NCBI GenBank assembly: GCA_934271655.1
Contig: CAKQRW010000006.1
Span: forward strand, 13,464-77,463
Source of the DNA: an uncultured Bacteroidaceae bacterium
Lineage (GTDB): Bacteria; Bacteroidota; Bacteroidia; Bacteroidales; Bacteroidaceae
Length of the DNA: 64,000 nucleotides
Reading direction: 5' to 3'
The first letter of the stretch is position 1. Every line of letters begins with the position of its first letter. Position numbers and translations under genes: made by a program. Under the pieces are notes generated by a model. That model searched no databases. It was given only the letters and a program-made list of their open reading frames with translations, and was not told the origin of the DNA. Below, piece after piece: positions 25,749 through 35,337 of this stretch.

Positions 25749-26531
25749 TCATTTGGCAGCAAACAGGAGAGCATTGCCATTGCTGTCGAAAGCGTCTGTG
25801 TCATACTTCTCCCCTTTGTTGCGGAGAGCCTGCTGCTCGTTCACATAACTCTGCATCTCCGAACTTACATAAGACTGCATGGCAAGCGTCATCTGGCTCT
25901 CGTCATTGAAAGCAGCAGGGTCGAGGTCAAGCACCTTGCAGGCCAGTTCAAACTTCTGCTGCGTGAAGTCTCCCAGCAAGTCTTCCTCCCAAGCCTTCGG
26001 AGCTGCTGTAAACTGGTCGGAAAAGACTATCGTGTAGGCAAGCGTAGTCACCTCCACGCCATTGGCATTGTCTTCCTTTGTCACAGGCAAAGAGAAATTA
26101 TCATTGCTTATCAAAGCCACCCTGACATGCTTCTTCTGGCTTTTCAGAACCTGAGTGCGCTTCAGCGTGACAGTATAGTCCACCGTTGTGGCTCCAGCAG
26201 GCATCTCCGCCTTGGCAGGCAACACATAGTCTGTGCCCTCTTGGGCATCCTCCGAATAGACCGATATGCCTATCTCCCTGTCCTCATCTGCCGGACGTCC
26301 CACCAGCTGCACCCTGACAGGCACCTGCATCTCGTCTCCCTTCTGATATACAAACGTCACATCAGTAGAGTCTTGCAGCACATTGGTGTTGGTGCGGTTA
26401 TTCAGATAGACGCCGCTTATGTCCTGAAAGTTATCTGGCGTCTGCTCGCTGCAAGCCGTCATCAGCGGCACAGCCAGCACAAAAGCCATGAGCGGCATCA
26501 CAAAACAATATCCTATCTTATTCTTCATCAT
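25749..26531 (-). CDS. DUF4843 domain lipoprotein
   Basis: 260 aa. The signal peptide ends in the lipobox PLMTACSEQTPDNF. The body matches the DUF4843 pattern: GVYLNNRTN, TFVYQKGDEMQVPVRVQLVG, DREIGISVYSEDAQEGTDYVL, PAGATTVDYTVTLKR. Members are found with SusC/SusD and are thought to be surface accessory proteins. Starts 89 bp after the susD stop. Confidence 0.88.
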   Translation of the reverse strand: MMKNKIGYCFVMPLMAFVLAVPLMTACSEQTPDNFQDISGVYLNNRTNTNVLQDSTDVTFVYQKGDEMQVPVRVQLVGRPADEDREIGISVYSEDAQEGTDYVLPAKAEMPAGATTVDYTVTLKRTQVLKSQKKHVRVALISNDNFSLPVTKEDNANGVEVTTLAYTIVFSDQFTAAPKAWEEDLLGDFTQQKFELACKVLDLDPAAFNDESQMTLAMQSYVSSEMQSYVNEQQALRNKGEKYDTDAFDSNGNALLFAAK

Positions 26532-26620
26532 GTCTTATTCTTTATTAAGCGTTCACTTTTTCAAGAACCGCACTCTTGCCTCATCGCCAGCAAGCACAGT
26601 TCTGCTATCCACTTGCCGAT

Positions 26621-28075
26621 TCACCTGTTGTCAGTCTCAGAGTCTGGCAGCGGCACCACAAACACAAGATCGCTCGCCTTGGTGTTCTTGCTGCTTGACG
26701 ATGACGATATGATGTCGCTGTAGAGCCTCTTGTAGAGATAGAATAGCTGTCCCTCTCCATAAAGCTCGCGTATGTACTCATACTTCAGCAGGTCTGGGGT
26801 GAGTGTCTGCAAGCCAGCCACGCCACGGTTCTTGCGCAGCAGATTGACATACTGCACGCCAGCCGACAGTTGGTCACCCTGGCTCTCCGCTGCAATGAGC
26901 AACATCTCTCCGAGACGCAGCATAGGAATCATAGTGTTCTGTATGCTTCCATCTGCCACCATGTCACTATACTTATAGAAGTACCTGTTGCTTCCGGTAG
27001 CTATCCAGTTGGCACGGTATCTGTAGTCATCAGGATAACCTCCTGTCTGCGCTGCGCCTCCATACACTATATTGTCCATCAGTCCGTTGTCCATGCGAAA
27101 CACATAGTTAGGCAGGCGCGACGGGTCATAATAGCTTTTGAAGATATTGCCACGTTTTGTGTTGCTCAAGGCAAAGATGACCTCTGATGAGAAAATGCGG
27201 TCAGGGTCGGCAGGCGAACCCACCACCAGACTCTTGTCCACAAACGAAAAGATGCCTGAGTCCACTGTCTTTATCACATCCGTGGCATATTTCAAGGCCT
27301 TCTCCTTATCTCCCACATAGAGATAAGCCCGCGCCAAGAGAGCCTCAACAGCGTAGTAGTTGAGCCGCAAGGCGCGGTAGCGCGTGAAATTGCTGGTGCC
27401 GTCAGCAGCCCCGCTCATCATGGTGCCCTCCGTCTTCACAGGGTCGTTGGCCAGGAGCACACGCGCATTCTCAAGGTCATCTATCACCTTCTCAGCCACA
27501 TCAGCGGCGGAAAGCAGCGGCTCAGGCGTGTTGGTCACCCTTGTGTAATAAGGAATGGCCGTAGCCTCGCTGTCCTTCGAGTATACCGGGCCGAAGAGAC
27601 GCAGCATGTCAAAGTGCAGCATGGCACGCAGAGCCATGGCCTCCCCCTTCACCATGTAGTAGTTGCCGCTGGAGAAGAGGCTGCTCTTGTCGTCTATGCT
27701 CTCAAGAATCTTGTTGCAGTTGAGTATGAGCGCATAAGCCTTGTTCCATGTCTGGTCGAGGCGTCCGCGCCAATACTCTGTGCCATATTGGTAGGAGGCA
27801 AGGTCCTTATAGTTGCCCCACACGCTGTTGTCAGAGCCTATGGCATATGCTCCGCCCATCACTTCCAGCATCTCCACCGAGAGAGTCTTGCCATAGAGAG
27901 CCTCGTCATTGAGGTCTATGTATATGCCATTCAGCATCTTCTGGTAGCCCTCCTCACTTTTCATGAGTTCGTTCTCTGATATTTTGTCGTATGGCTTTAC
28001 GTCCAGCCAGTCGTCGCACGACATGAGCGCAAGGCAGAATGCCGCCATCAGCATAGTATAGATTTTTTTCTTCAT
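26621..28075 (-). CDS. RagB/SusD family nutrient-uptake lipoprotein
   Basis: About 484 aa surface lipoprotein that caps a SusC channel and binds ligand. The chosen start MKKKIYTMLMAAFCLALMSCDDWLDVKP has a lipobox Cys near residue 20 and the family's usual DWLDVKPYDKISENEL. TPR-like helices and the closing segment (LLRKNRGVAGLQTLTPDLLKYEYIRELYGEG) are typical. The frame is open to 28198, but that overlaps susC and lacks a signal. Follows susC by 20 bp. The ligand cannot be inferred; no glycosidase or protease lies in the operon. Confidence 0.93.
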   Translation of the reverse strand: MKKKIYTMLMAAFCLALMSCDDWLDVKPYDKISENELMKSEEGYQKMLNGIYIDLNDEALYGKTLSVEMLEVMGGAYAIGSDNSVWGNYKDLASYQYGTEYWRGRLDQTWNKAYALILNCNKILESIDDKSSLFSSGNYYMVKGEAMALRAMLHFDMLRLFGPVYSKDSEATAIPYYTRVTNTPEPLLSAADVAEKVIDDLENARVLLANDPVKTEGTMMSGAADGTSNFTRYRALRLNYYAVEALLARAYLYVGDKEKALKYATDVIKTVDSGIFSFVDKSLVVGSPADPDRIFSSEVIFALSNTKRGNIFKSYYDPSRLPNYVFRMDNGLMDNIVYGGAAQTGGYPDDYRYRANWIATGSNRYFYKYSDMVADGSIQNTMIPMLRLGEMLLIAAESQGDQLSAGVQYVNLLRKNRGVAGLQTLTPDLLKYEYIRELYGEGQLFYLYKRLYSDIISSSSSSKNTKASDLVFVVPLPDSETDNR

Positions 28076-28095
28076 GTAACGCTTCTTTTGTAAGT

Positions 28096-31000
28096 TTAGA
28101 ATGTTGCGCCAAGAGAGAACGACACCGTTCGGGCAAACGGATAGTCTATGCCTCGCTCTGCCTTGATGGTAGACCAGCGGAAGATGTCGTTCATGCATGC
28201 CTGCACAGTGAGGGCCTGCACGCCCAGCCGCTTGGCCACGGCGAGCGGAAACTCATACCCCACGTTGAGCGATTCGAGAGTGAGCGTGTTGTCGTCCATC
28301 ACGAAACGCGATGACTTGTCGGTCTTCTGCACCATAGAGATGCCCTTATAGAGAGCTTCGCGGTTGCCTGCGCTCCATCGGTCATAAAGGGCCCGCTTGT
28401 CCTGGTTGTTGTACACGTCGGCCGTACTTATATTCTCCACCTTGTCGAAGAGCGAGCTGTTGAACTGCTGTCCGCCCACCTGGTAACGGAAATAGCATCC
28501 GAAAGAGAATCCCTTGTAATAGAAGGTGGTGCCTATCAGTCCCTCCACGTCTGGCTCTGTGTCGCCGCATACCACCTCATCGCTCGCATCGTATGTAAAT
28601 GAGTAGCTGCCGTCTTTCTTGATGAAAAGTTCCTTTCCCGTGGCAGGGTCAATGCCGGCAGAGCGCACAGCCCATATGGCAGTAGGGCTGCCTCCGTCAT
28701 AGTATCGTGTGGTGCTGTGTAGCTCAGCCTTTCCACTCTCATTGAGCGCGCTGAAGGCGTTGCCTATATTGGCATACTCCGACTTGGAGTGTGTGGCGCT
28801 CACAGAGATGTTCCAGTTGATGCGTCTCTCAGGCATATATACTGGTGAGTACTTCACAGTCGCCTCCCATCCGTGAGTCTTCTGCTTGCCTGCATTGAGA
28901 GCCTCACTTGTCACACCCATAGACCCAGGTGTGGTTATGATGGCAAGCAGCGGGTCTGTATTCTTTATGTAGTAGTCGAGAGTGACATTGAGGCGGTTGC
29001 CAAGGGTGGTCACGTCTGCCCCTACATTATAGTTTATTGTCTCTTGCCATGCCAGCTGCTTGTTGCCCAGTCCGCTCACCACCACTCCTGTGCCAAACAC
29101 ATTGGTCATCAGACTATTGAACATGTAAGTGGTGTACGCCTGATAGGCAGAGAAGTTCTGGTTGCCCGGATTGCCCACAGAGGCACGCAGCTTCAGCAGC
29201 TGAAAGAGTCTGTTGCGCTGCATCCATTCCTCATTGTGAATGTTCCATCCCAGTCCAACAGACCAAGTGGTGCGGAACCTGTTGTCTGTGCCAAACATCG
29301 AGGCACCGTCGCTGCGTAGATTGACATCGGCCAGATAGCGGTTGTCGTAAGCATATCCTCCATTGAGATAGAAGCTTGACGCGTGCTTCACGCTCTCCGT
29401 ATAGCTTGGCTTGCCTCCAGATGGATAGCTGTTGGCGAAAGATGGGGCTGCAAACATGTCATCGGTGAAGCCTGTGGCTGAATAGCCGTTAGACTTGCTT
29501 GCCGTGTTGCTGAAATTGAATCCTGCCACAGCGTTCACCTGATGTTTGCCTGAGAACAGGCGGCCATATGTGGCAGACACGTCACCCTCGTAGTACAGAT
29601 ACTTCTGCAGGGTATGAGTGAAGAGCCCCTTTTGCGTCTCATCTTTATCGTCAAACTGCGTATGCTCCGGTGAGAGGCGTGTGTCTTGCGTGTCATCATA
29701 CTTGGTGATTCCAAACTTTCCGCGCAGACGGAGGTCGTCTGTGGCAAACCACTCTGCTATGAAGTTGTTGGTGAATCCGGTGCGCTGCCCCTTGTCATAG
29801 TTGTTGAGATGGGCATTCCACAGAGGGTTGGACACAGGATTGTCGTTGAGCCCGTCTGCCGGATAATACAGGTATTTATTCACCTTGCCATCGGCTCCAT
29901 ACTTGCGGTAGTAAGGATTGGCAAGAGCATACTCGCTGAAAGAGACAGCCGGGTCGTTGGTCTCCAGATAGTCGACAGAGAGCTTGTTGCTGAACTGGAA
30001 CTTGCCCGTGCGGTACACAAGGTCGATGTTTCCTCCGAGAGTCTCACGGTCCGAGCCCTTCATCACTCCGTTCACCATGCCATAGTTAAGTCCTATGCCA
30101 TAGCGTATGTTCTGCTCGCCTCCCTCCGCGTATATGTTATGCTTATGGGTGAAACCCGTGCGCAGAGGCACTGAAAGCCAGTAGGTGTCTACGCCCTGCT
30201 CTATCTCACGCAGCCTGGAGTTGTAAAGATCGTCGAGCTTGATCTGGTTGAAAGGGTCATTGGTGTTGTCGCGATACACGCCTGCCAGCCTCTCAAACTC
30301 CAGTTTCTCACGGGAGTTCATCAGGTTGTAGTCCGTCAGGTCAGCAAAATCCAGAGAGTAGTCTCCCTTATACGACACCTGCAGCTTGCCCTTCTCCGGC
30401 ACCTTCGTCTCGATGACCACCACGCCATTGGCCGCCTTCGAGCCATAGATGGCTGTGGAAGCGGCATCTTTCAGAAGGGTGACAGATGCCACACGGTTCA
30501 TGTTAAGGTTCATCACAGTCTCAAGCGTTGTCTCGAAGCCGTCAAGGATAAACAGCGGCTGGTTGGGGTCGGTGCCATACTCTTCCTTGAATCCCACCAC
30601 GCTCGACTTGCCCCTTATCTCCACATCAGGCATCTTGTTAGGATTGGATCCTGTCAGGTTATTGTCCATTATCTTGAACGAGGGGTCGAGTGTCTTCAGG
30701 CTCTGCAATATGTTTTGTGCTCCCACACTCTTCAGCTCCTCTATCTTGAAGGTGGTGGAAGAGCCTGTGAAACTCTCTTTCTTGCGGCGGTAGACACCAG
30801 TCACCACCACATCCTTTATATCCTGTGCCTCCACCTTCATCACTACCTTGGCAAATGCCGCGCCGTTCTTTCCGTCATAGCGCACAAGCATCTTTTTGTA
30901 GCCGATGAAGGAGAAGACGATGTTGCATCCAGCCTTTTCGACAGGCAGGGAGAAACGGCCATCCACATCGGTAGCCACGCCCTGCGATGTGCCCTCTATA

Positions 31001-31215
31001 TAGACAGCCACACCTGGCATAGGCTGGCCGTCCACCTCATCATACACCCTGCCCTTCACCACAGCAGGCTTGGCATCGGCTGCATGGAGCGCATGGCCAG
31101 GAGCAGAAGTATCTGTCTGGGCACAAGCATCGCTTACATCAAGCGGCGACAGGCAGGCAAGCGCCATAAGCCACCTGGCTGTGAGGATGCTCATATTACC
31201 TTTATCCATAAACAT
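28096..31215 (-). CDS. SusC/RagA family TonB-dependent outer-membrane transporter
   Basis: About 1039 aa. N-terminal signal peptide (MSILTARWLMALACLSPLDVSDACAQ; true start may be 31215, 31209 or 31194). A carboxypeptidase-regulatory-like domain follows (VVKGRVYDEVDGQPMPGVAVYIEG), then the TonB-box/plug region (VVVTGVYRRKKESFTGSS, IRGKSSVVG, NMNRVASVTLLKDAASTAIYG) and a beta-barrel ending in VSFSLGATF with the terminal Phe used for barrel assembly. Energised import through the outer membrane with the SusD partner. First gene of the operon. No N-terminal STN anti-sigma-signalling domain is seen, so regulation is likely through the AraC-type gene upstream. Confidence 0.95.
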   Translation of the reverse strand: MFMDKGNMSILTARWLMALACLSPLDVSDACAQTDTSAPGHALHAADAKPAVVKGRVYDEVDGQPMPGVAVYIEGTSQGVATDVDGRFSLPVEKAGCNIVFSFIGYKKMLVRYDGKNGAAFAKVVMKVEAQDIKDVVVTGVYRRKKESFTGSSTTFKIEELKSVGAQNILQSLKTLDPSFKIMDNNLTGSNPNKMPDVEIRGKSSVVGFKEEYGTDPNQPLFILDGFETTLETVMNLNMNRVASVTLLKDAASTAIYGSKAANGVVVIETKVPEKGKLQVSYKGDYSLDFADLTDYNLMNSREKLEFERLAGVYRDNTNDPFNQIKLDDLYNSRLREIEQGVDTYWLSVPLRTGFTHKHNIYAEGGEQNIRYGIGLNYGMVNGVMKGSDRETLGGNIDLVYRTGKFQFSNKLSVDYLETNDPAVSFSEYALANPYYRKYGADGKVNKYLYYPADGLNDNPVSNPLWNAHLNNYDKGQRTGFTNNFIAEWFATDDLRLRGKFGITKYDDTQDTRLSPEHTQFDDKDETQKGLFTHTLQKYLYYEGDVSATYGRLFSGKHQVNAVAGFNFSNTASKSNGYSATGFTDDMFAAPSFANSYPSGGKPSYTESVKHASSFYLNGGYAYDNRYLADVNLRSDGASMFGTDNRFRTTWSVGLGWNIHNEEWMQRNRLFQLLKLRASVGNPGNQNFSAYQAYTTYMFNSLMTNVFGTGVVVSGLGNKQLAWQETINYNVGADVTTLGNRLNVTLDYYIKNTDPLLAIITTPGSMGVTSEALNAGKQKTHGWEATVKYSPVYMPERRINWNISVSATHSKSEYANIGNAFSALNESGKAELHSTTRYYDGGSPTAIWAVRSAGIDPATGKELFIKKDGSYSFTYDASDEVVCGDTEPDVEGLIGTTFYYKGFSFGCYFRYQVGGQQFNSSLFDKVENISTADVYNNQDKRALYDRWSAGNREALYKGISMVQKTDKSSRFVMDDNTLTLESLNVGYEFPLAVAKRLGVQALTVQACMNDIFRWSTIKAERGIDYPFARTVSFSLGATF

Positions 31216-31265
31216 TTTTCTTTTTTATCTGCGATATATACTAATGTAAAGCAAGCTTTCACATG

Positions 31266-31273
31266 CAAATTTA
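31266..31273 (-). promoter_or_regulatory. Possible -7 element of susC
   Basis: TAAATTTG on the minus strand, 51 bp before the susC start. -33 box not evident, as expected for an activator-dependent promoter. Confidence 0.4.
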
Positions 31274-31443
31274 AGCATTATTATCATATAGTCGGCCCTA
31301 CCGATGGATATATTTAAGCTACCGCAGTCTTTTTGGGCATTTTAAAAGATTTCCATATGATTGTTCGAGCCATCCACACCGCATGCAGAAGCCGCTCTCC
31401 GCCATGGCTTTCCATCTTCCAGCCACATGCGACAACAAAAAAA

Positions 31444-31472
31444 GGAAGAAGAGCCTCAAAGGCTCTCCTTCC
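31444..31472 (-). terminator. Terminator overlapping the regulator's stop codon
   Basis: Hairpin (31444-31455 with 31461-31472, one bulge) includes the TGA stop; on the minus strand it runs into a T-rich tract (31437-31443). It separates the regulator from susC. Confidence 0.65.
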
Positions 31473-32592
31473 ATTGTTTGGGCGACATGTTTGTTCTCGC
31501 CTTGAATATCTTGTAGAGGTGGGCATGTGATGAGAAGCCACACTCTGATGATATCTTCTCATTCTTGACATCTGGTGTTTCCCTGAGTAGGCGCTGGGCC
31601 TCCGTGAAACGCACATCGCTGAGCCATGTGCGGAAGCTGCGGTGCACGTGTTTCTCAAAATAGACAGAAAGCTCCTTGCGCGGCACATTGATGCGGCTTG
31701 CCAGCGTCACTATGTCGATGGCGCTGTCGCGGAATCCGCCCGACTTGCACCATATGTCAAGCCGCATGCCTATTTCCTTGGCCCTTTCATCACTTAGGCT
31801 GTCGGTGCTGAAGATGGAAAGCAGTCCCTTGCTCTCGCCTGAAGAGAGCACCCTCTTTGTCACGTCGGGCGAGCCGTAATCGCCAACCAGTTCGTCTGAG
31901 GGAATGATGTTGAAGCCTAAGGCAACAAAGCTTATCACATAGAAAGCCAGGCAGACCAGCACCGCCGGACCCACTATCAGGAGCATGCCGCGGTTGGTCA
32001 GGGAGAGGGCGAGCATGATGCTTGAGCCTGCCATAAGCAGATAGCTTGTGCCTATATAGCGGTTGTATGGCAAGATGTCGGAACCTGTCACCGACTCGAA
32101 TATCTTTCTGCGCCGCCATATCTCCCTAACTGGGGATATGCACAGATAGACCACATACAGCATGAAGATGCCAACCATGACATGCTGCATCCAGCCTATG
32201 CGCAGGCTGCCATTCCGCCAGCATCCCAAGCCAAAGACGATAGCTATGAGCGCATAGACCAGAAATCCGAGCTCAAGAAACTTCAGCGATGTGTTTTGCG
32301 AGCATTGCAGGCTTAGGATGGAATAGAAGATGGTGAAGGCCACAGGCACGTATATCATGATGTTGATGGCTCCGCCCACCTCGTCTCCTGAGTTGTAGAA
32401 GCAATATTTGAGTTGGAAGAAGAAATGGGCTGACAGTATCAGCATCGTGGCAAACAGCAACCATCTTGACCGCTCATACCTGTGATTGACCCATCGGATC
32501 TGCAGGCGTGAGAAGGCAAGTATAAGTGCCATCAATAGCGTGCTTCCGAAACAGCTCATGTGCAACAGAAACATTGAATCGAAACTATCCAT
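31456..32592 (-). CDS. Membrane-embedded AraC-family transcriptional regulator
   Basis: 378 aa. The first 235 residues contain about seven hydrophobic helices (for example LLMALILAF, LLFATMLILSAHFFF, IMIYVPVAFTIFYSIL, LELGFLVYALIAIVFGLG, VMVGIFMLYVVYLCI and two more before residue 230). The C-terminal 110 residues hold an AraC-type double HTH (FRTWLSDVRFTEAQRLL, ISSECGFSSHAHLYKIFKARTNMSPKQWK). It would bind DNA at the membrane and sense a signal in its membrane part. Same strand as and directly upstream of susC (241 bp), so the susC operon is the likely target. Confidence 0.85.
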   Translation of the reverse strand: MDSFDSMFLLHMSCFGSTLLMALILAFSRLQIRWVNHRYERSRWLLFATMLILSAHFFFQLKYCFYNSGDEVGGAINIMIYVPVAFTIFYSILSLQCSQNTSLKFLELGFLVYALIAIVFGLGCWRNGSLRIGWMQHVMVGIFMLYVVYLCISPVREIWRRRKIFESVTGSDILPYNRYIGTSYLLMAGSSIMLALSLTNRGMLLIVGPAVLVCLAFYVISFVALGFNIIPSDELVGDYGSPDVTKRVLSSGESKGLLSIFSTDSLSDERAKEIGMRLDIWCKSGGFRDSAIDIVTLASRINVPRKELSVYFEKHVHRSFRTWLSDVRFTEAQRLLRETPDVKNEKISSECGFSSHAHLYKIFKARTNMSPKQWKESL

Positions 32593-32650
32593 TCCAAAAA
32601 ACTTCTTTCTTCTTTACTTATTCGTGAATTATTTCATTGATTTCACGGTA

Positions 32651-32681
32651 CAAAGGTACGGCATATTTCCCATACGCACAA
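32651..32681 (-). promoter_or_regulatory. Promoter of the AraC-type regulator
   Basis: On the minus strand TTG (32681-32679), 20-bp spacer, TACCTTTG (32658-32651). Transcript leader about 50 nt. Confidence 0.75.
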
Positions 32682-32763
32682 CTTATAATGTTTTTATTTA
32701 TTAAAACACATAAAAAAAGGCATGAAAATGGTATATTCACACACAAACGAAAACAAACAGAAC

Positions 32764-32797
32764 AAAAAAGGAGCATGACTGCATTCAGCCATGCTCC
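32764..32797 (-). terminator. Intrinsic terminator of groES-groEL
   Basis: On the minus strand an 8-bp stem (32797-32790 with 32777-32770) is followed by six T (32769-32764), 68 bp after the groEL stop. Confidence 0.85.
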
Positions 32798-32864
32798 CCC
32801 AACATATCTATGTGGTTTTTACTATTTTCTTGCTGTCGGGCAGGGTCACCGCCTGATGCAACTA

Positions 32865-34496
32865 TTACATCATGCCGCCCATGCCTGGAGCTCCGCCCAT
32901 AGGCATCTCTGGCTTGTCCTCCTTGGCGTCGCAGATGACACACTCTGTAGTGAGGAACATGCCTGCGATAGAAGCAGCGTTCTCAAGAGCCACACGGCAC
33001 ACCTTGGCTGGGTCGATGATTCCCGACTCACGGAGATTCTCATAAGTGTCCTTGCGGGCATTGTAGCCGAAGTCGCCCTTCTGGTTGCGAACCTTCTCTA
33101 CCACTACCGATCCCTCAAGGCCCGCGTTCTCCACAATCTGGCGCAATGGCTCCTCGATGGCACGCTTGACAATCTTGATGCCTGTAGTCTCGTCGGCATT
33201 CTCGCCTTCGAGCGACTCAAGTGCCTCTGTAGCACGGATGAGAGCCACACCGCCACCAGGGATAGTGCCTTCCTCAATGGCTGCGCGAGTGGCGCAGAGA
33301 GCATCGTCCACACGGTCCTTCTTCTCCTTCATCTCCACCTCCGACGCTGCGCCGACATAGAGCACGGCCACACCGCCTGAGAGCTTGGCCAGACGCTCCT
33401 GAAGCTTCTCCTTGTCGTAAGATGACTTAGAGTTGGCTATCTCGTTCTTGATCTGGTTGACACGCTCCTTTATGTTTTCCTTGTCACCCTTGCCACCAAC
33501 GATAGTGGTGTTGTCCTTGGTGATTGTGACCTTCTCGGCCGAGCCAAGCATCTCGATTGTAGCCTGCTCAAGCTTCAAGCCCTTTTCCTCTGAGATGACC
33601 ACGCCGCCTGTGAGGACCGCTATGTCTTCGAGCATGGCCTTGCGGCGGTCGCCGAAGCCTGGAGCCTTGACAGCGCATATCTTGAGCTGGGCGCGCAGAC
33701 GGTTGACCACGAGTGTGGTGAGTGCCTCGCTGTCCACGTCTTCTGCTATGACGAGGATAGGACGGCCTGTCTGAGCTGCAGGGTTGAGGATAGGCAGGAA
33801 CTCCTGAAGGTTGGATATCTTCTTGTCGTAGATGAGGATGAGAGGATTCTCCATCTCACACTCCATCTTCTCTGTGTTGGTGACGAAATATGGTGAGAGG
33901 TAACCGCGGTCAAACTGCATTCCCTCTACCACTCCGATAGTTGTCTCACGGCCCTTGGCCTCCTCGATAGTGATGACGCCGTCCTTAGAGACCTTCTTCA
34001 TGGCATCGGCAATGAGCTTGCCTATCTCGCTGTCGTTGTTGGCAGAGACAGTAGCCACCTGCTCTATCTTGTCGTAGTTGTCGCCTACCTGCTCGCTCTG
34101 AGCCTTGACATGCTCCACCACCTTTGCCACGGCCTTGTCGATGCCTCGCTTCAAGTCCATTGGGTTAGCGCCGGCAGCCACATTCTTCAAGCCTGTAGCC
34201 ACAATGCTCTGCGCAAGGACTGTAGCTGTTGTTGTGCCATCGCCTGCGTCGTCGCCTGTCTTAGAAGCCACGCTCTTGACAAGCTGTGCTCCTGTGTTCT
34301 GGAATGGGTCGGCGAGCTCTATCTCCTTTGCCACTGTGACACCATCCTTGGTGATGTGTGGCGCACCAAACTTCTTCTCGATGATGACATTGCGTCCCTT
34401 AGGACCAAGTGTGACCTTCACAGCGTTGGCCAAAGCGTCAACGCCCTTCTTGAGCTGCTCACGAGCCTCTATATTGAATTTCAAATCTTTTGCCAT
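32865..34496 (-). CDS. groL: Chaperonin GroEL (60 kDa)
   Basis: ATP-driven folding chamber subunit. 543 aa, canonical length. Shows the nucleotide-binding blocks TLGPKGRNVI and GDGTTTATVLAQ, the family signature AAIEEGTIPGGGVALIR, and the C-terminal GGM-type tail (MPMGGAPGMGGMM). Second gene of a minus-strand groES-groEL operon with a 101-bp spacer. No CIRCE operator was found upstream. Confidence 0.99.
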   Translation of the reverse strand: MAKDLKFNIEAREQLKKGVDALANAVKVTLGPKGRNVIIEKKFGAPHITKDGVTVAKEIELADPFQNTGAQLVKSVASKTGDDAGDGTTTATVLAQSIVATGLKNVAAGANPMDLKRGIDKAVAKVVEHVKAQSEQVGDNYDKIEQVATVSANNDSEIGKLIADAMKKVSKDGVITIEEAKGRETTIGVVEGMQFDRGYLSPYFVTNTEKMECEMENPLILIYDKKISNLQEFLPILNPAAQTGRPILVIAEDVDSEALTTLVVNRLRAQLKICAVKAPGFGDRRKAMLEDIAVLTGGVVISEEKGLKLEQATIEMLGSAEKVTITKDNTTIVGGKGDKENIKERVNQIKNEIANSKSSYDKEKLQERLAKLSGGVAVLYVGAASEVEMKEKKDRVDDALCATRAAIEEGTIPGGGVALIRATEALESLEGENADETTGIKIVKRAIEEPLRQIVENAGLEGSVVVEKVRNQKGDFGYNARKDTYENLRESGIIDPAKVCRVALENAASIAGMFLTTECVICDAKEDKPEMPMGGAPGMGGMM

Positions 34497-34597
34497 AGTT
34501 GTATGTTTATTTTGTGCCGCACAATGGCGGACTCACATTTTATTATATTATTATTGATGCAGAGTGTTATGATTGAGCTGAACAGAACGCCAGGACA

Positions 34598-34870
34598 CTA
34601 CTTGATGATGGCCAGCACATCGCTTTGGCGCATCATGAGATATTTCTCTCCTTCGTATTCTATCTCTGTGCCAGAATATTTGCCATAGAGCACCTGGTCG
34701 CCAACCTTGAGAATCATGTCCTCATCTTTTGTGCCATTGCCTGTGGCTACTACCTCGCCCTGAAGCGGCTTCTCTTTGGCTGTATCTGGGATGATGATAC
34801 CGCCTACAGTCTTTTCTTCTGCAGGCTTTGGGAGTACGAGTACTCTGTCTGCTAATGGTTGAATGTTCAT
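34598..34870 (-). CDS. groS: Co-chaperonin GroES
   Basis: Lid of the GroEL chamber. 90 aa. Starts MNIQPLADRVLVLPKPAEEKT, has the mobile loop KTVGGIIIPDTAKEKP and the roof strand DEDMILKVGDQVLYGKYSGTEI, ending in MRQSDVLAIIK. First gene of the operon. I found no CIRCE inverted repeat and no clean TAnnTTTG box upstream, so its control is unclear. Confidence 0.98.
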   Translation of the reverse strand: MNIQPLADRVLVLPKPAEEKTVGGIIIPDTAKEKPLQGEVVATGNGTKDEDMILKVGDQVLYGKYSGTEIEYEGEKYLMMRQSDVLAIIK

Positions 34871-35329
34871 AGTCTTTATGTTTTTAAGTTTTTTACTTTG
34901 ACAGTCTGGACTGGCGTCTTAGCGTCATGTGTCCGGTTTTACAGAATAGCAAATGTTGTACCAGCGTGGAGCGGCTGACAAAGAGTCCAGCAGACTGTGA
35001 CAACGTGTCATGTGCATTGGCAGTAGCGGCGCTTGGCCTTCGAGGCATGGACACGCCTGCATCGAAAGCCTATTAGTGCCATGCTCTCATTGGCATACTT
35101 AGGATTGCTGATGCTTTTCCTTAGGATTGCATGTGCTTTTCCTTAGGATTGCATGTGCTTTTCCTTAGGATTGCATGTGCTTATCCTTAGGATTGCTGAG
35201 TGCTTACCATCTGGGGCTCTTTTCATATATATAGCAGAGACTTAGTTTATTCTCAATGCCAACAGCAGGTCTACAGAGATTTTCTTACAGTTTTTCGCAG
35301 CAACAGATGTACAACTCAGTATTTTTTCT
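34871..35329. other. Divergent intergenic region groES / triple-GH43 gene
   Basis: About 460 bp without a credible gene. Holds the 22-bp tandem array at 35098-35206. Otherwise nothing recognised. Confidence 0.6.
35098..35206. repeat. Five-unit 22-bp tandem array
   Basis: Five direct units of CTTAGGATTGCATGTGCTTTTC or close variants, end to end with no spacer, at 35098, 35120, 35142, 35164 and 35186 (the last 21 bp). The outer units differ most (CTGATG and CTGAGTG in place of CATGTG). It sits about 120 bp before the -7 box of the GH43 gene, a place suited to phased protein binding. Confidence 0.85.
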
Positions 35330-35337
35330 TAATTTTG
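35330..35337 (+). promoter_or_regulatory. -7 promoter element of the triple-GH43 gene
   Basis: TAATTTTG, exact TAnnTTTG, about 100 nt before the start codon. Confidence 0.5.

Noticed and set aside
25536..26723. 395-aa plus-strand ORF
   Set aside because: Antisense of the PKD-like, DUF4843 and susD genes; composition (many Ser, His, Leu) is that of a shadow frame.
34871..34960. CIRCE operator before groES
   Set aside because: No 9-bp inverted repeat of the CIRCE type (TTAGCACTC-N9-GAGTGCTAA) was found.
35098..35206. CRISPR array
   Set aside because: Units are contiguous with no unique spacers, are only 22 bp long, and no cas genes are present.
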